Origin: Antedon bifida
Lineage: Eukaryota > Echinodermata > Crinoidea > Comatulida > Antedonidae
Assembly: GCA_963402885.1 (NCBI GenBank)
Contig: OY727100.1
Coordinates: 6,559,501 to 6,623,500 of the forward strand
Reading direction: 5' to 3'
Length of the DNA stretch: 64,000 bases
In this document: piece by piece, positions 62,393-64,000 of the stretch
Layout: each line of letters begins with the position of its first letter
Numbering within the stretch: position 1 is the stretch's first letter
Made by a program: the position numbers and the translations under genes
The notes under the pieces: model-generated
What the model was told of the DNA's origin: nothing
The model's database searches: none
The model's input: only the letters and a program-made list of their open reading frames with translations

Positions 62393-64000
62393 CGTTTTAG
62401 ACCATTTTGAGCATTTCGATAAAACTTTTCACACAAAACATCAAAGTGTACAGAATAGCTTCAAATCGCATTTGGAGACGTTTTAGACCATTTTGAGCAT
62501 TTCGATAAAACTTTTCACACAAAAACATCAAAGAGCACAGAATAGCTTCAAATCGCATTTGGAGACGTTTTAGACCATTTTGTGATTTTCGAAAAAACTT
62601 GTTAACATAAAAACACCAAAGAGCTAAGAATATCTTCAAATCGCATTTGGAGACGTTTTAGACCATTTTGTGCATTTCGATGAAACTTTGTTACACAAAA
62701 ACATCAAAGTGCTTAAAATCACATTTGGAGACGTTTTAGACCATTTTGAGCATTTCGATAAAACTTTTCACACAAAAACAGCAAAGTGCACAAAATAGCT
62801 TAATATGGTATTTGAAAACGTTTTAGACCATTTTGAGCATTTAGACAAAACTTTTTGATACTAAACATAAAAGTGTACAGAATAGCTTCAAATCGCATTT
62901 GGAGACGTTTTAAACCATTTTTTGATTTTCGAACAAACTTGTTAACATAAAAACTCCAAAGCGCTTAGAATAGCTTCAAATCGCATTTGGAGACGTTTTA
63001 GACCATTTTATGATTTTCGAAAAAACTTGTTAACATAAAAATACCAAAGTTTTAAGAATAGCTTCAAATCGCATTTGGAGATGTTTAAGACCATTTTGTG
63101 CATTTCGATGAAACTTGGTTACACAAAAACATCAAAGTGCTTAAAATCACATTAGAAACCGTTTTAGACCATTTTGAGCATTTCGATAAAACTTTTCACA
63201 CAAAACATCAAAGTGTACAGAATAGCTTCAAATCGCATTTGGAGACGTTTTAGACAATTTTGAACATTTCGACAAAACTTTTTCACACAAAACATCAAAG
63301 TGTACAGAATAGCTTCAAATCGCATTTGGAGACGTTTTAGACCATTTTGTGATTTTCGAAAAAACTTGTTAACATAAAAACACCAAAGTGCTTAGAATAG
63401 CTTCAAATCTCATTTGGAGACGTTTTAGACCATTTTGTGCATTTCGATGAAACTTGGTTACAGAAAAACATCTAAGTGCTTAAAATCACATTAGAAACCG
63501 TTTTAGACCATTTTGAGCATTTCGATAAAACTTTTCACACAAAGCATCCAAGTGTACAGAATAGCTTCAAATCGCATTTGGAGACGTTTTAGACCATTTT
63601 GTGATTTTCGAAAAAACTTGTTACCATAAAAACACCAAAGAGCTAAGAATATCTTCAAATCGCATTTGGAGACGTTTTAGACCATTTTGTGCATTTCGAT
63701 GAAACTCTGTTACACAAAAACATCAAAGTGCTTAAAATCACATTTGAAACCGTTTTAAACCATTTTGAGCATTTCGATAAAACTTTTCACACAAAAACAG
63801 CAAAGTGCACAAAATAGCTTAATATGGTATTTGAAAACGTTTTAGACCATTTTGAGCATTTCGATAAAACTTTTCACACAAAAACATCAAAGAGCACAAA
63901 ATAGCTTAATATCGTATTTAAAAACGTTTTAGACCATTTTGAACATTTCGACAAAACTTTTTCACACAAAACATCGCAGTGTACAGAATAGCTTCAAATC
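62393..64000. repeat. HOR unit 16, partial (cut by window end)
   Basis: First 1,608 bp of a unit that matches unit 5 and unit 1, including GAGATGTTTAAGACC near 63080. The window ends at the equivalent of 20755, just before the unit 5 deletion point, so whether this copy carries that deletion cannot be seen. Confidence 0.85.

Larger units (their letters stand above)
18425..64000. repeat. Satellite array, right segment
   Basis: The same satellite resumes in the original orientation directly after the insertion and runs to the window end without interruption. It contains the rest of HOR unit 4 and units 5-16. From 45424 onward it repeats the series that starts at 327. No gene, RNA gene or second mobile element was found. 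Variation is confined to single-base changes, whole-monomer or block gains and losses, and chimeric monomers made by exchange inside homologous positions. Confidence 0.97.

Overview
The window is almost entirely AT-rich (about 66% A+T, counted on one monomer) tandem satellite DNA from a eukaryote, probably an animal. The assignment rests on two things: a multi-level satellite array with monomers of 78-88 bp and no conventional genes, and one embedded non-LTR (LINE, RTE-like) retrotransposon fragment. I cannot name the species. No cellular protein-coding gene, rRNA, tRNA or CRISPR array is supported.

Satellite layout. Every monomer opens with a head close to CGTTTTAGACCATTTT. Monomers fall into three classes: G (GAGCATTT core, 86-87 bp), D (GTGATTTTCG core, 86-88 bp) and C (GTGCATTTCGATG core, 78 bp). 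They follow an ordered grammar, one or more G, then one or more D, then a single C. The simplest block, G-G-D-C, is 339 bp (327-665). About ten such blocks (48 monomers) make a higher-order repeat (HOR) of about 4.1 kb. A diagnostic G-G-D-C block marks 16 HOR starts at 327, 4421, 9778, 13114, 19148, 21698, 26817, 31518, 34418, 37580, 41256, 45424, 49518, 54875, 58125 and 62393. Spacing varies from 2550 to 5357 bp (plus the insertion) because of deletions, duplications and exchanges. Above this is a third tier: the series starting at 327 is repeated almost base for base from 45424 (offset 45,097), so eleven HOR units form a super-unit of about 43.3 kb (45.1 kb with the insertion).

The interruption. 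A 1,766-bp insertion lies at 16659-18424, absent from the matching place in the second super-unit copy (between about 61669 and 61670). It holds the 3' part of an RTE-like element on the minus strand: reverse transcriptase from just before the YADD motif to the stop codon, a 185-bp 3' UTR and a short TACCAG-type tail. This is fused to an inverted copy of the element's own 3' end plus 344 bp of the satellite that flanked the insertion. The result is a 605-bp inverted repeat (16315-16919 and 17815-18419), perfect by eye, around an 895-bp spacer. The satellite resumes at the insertion point with a 4-bp ACAC duplication. The structure fits target-primed reverse transcription in which the new cDNA snapped back and copied itself and then the target strand.

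The rest of the window records satellite turnover: a 2,900-bp tandem duplication, an 851-bp tandem duplication with a scar, a 1,544-bp (18-monomer) deletion, a short conversion-like patch and several chimeric monomers. The 80-residue open frames repeated through the array are by-products of the repeat and not genes.
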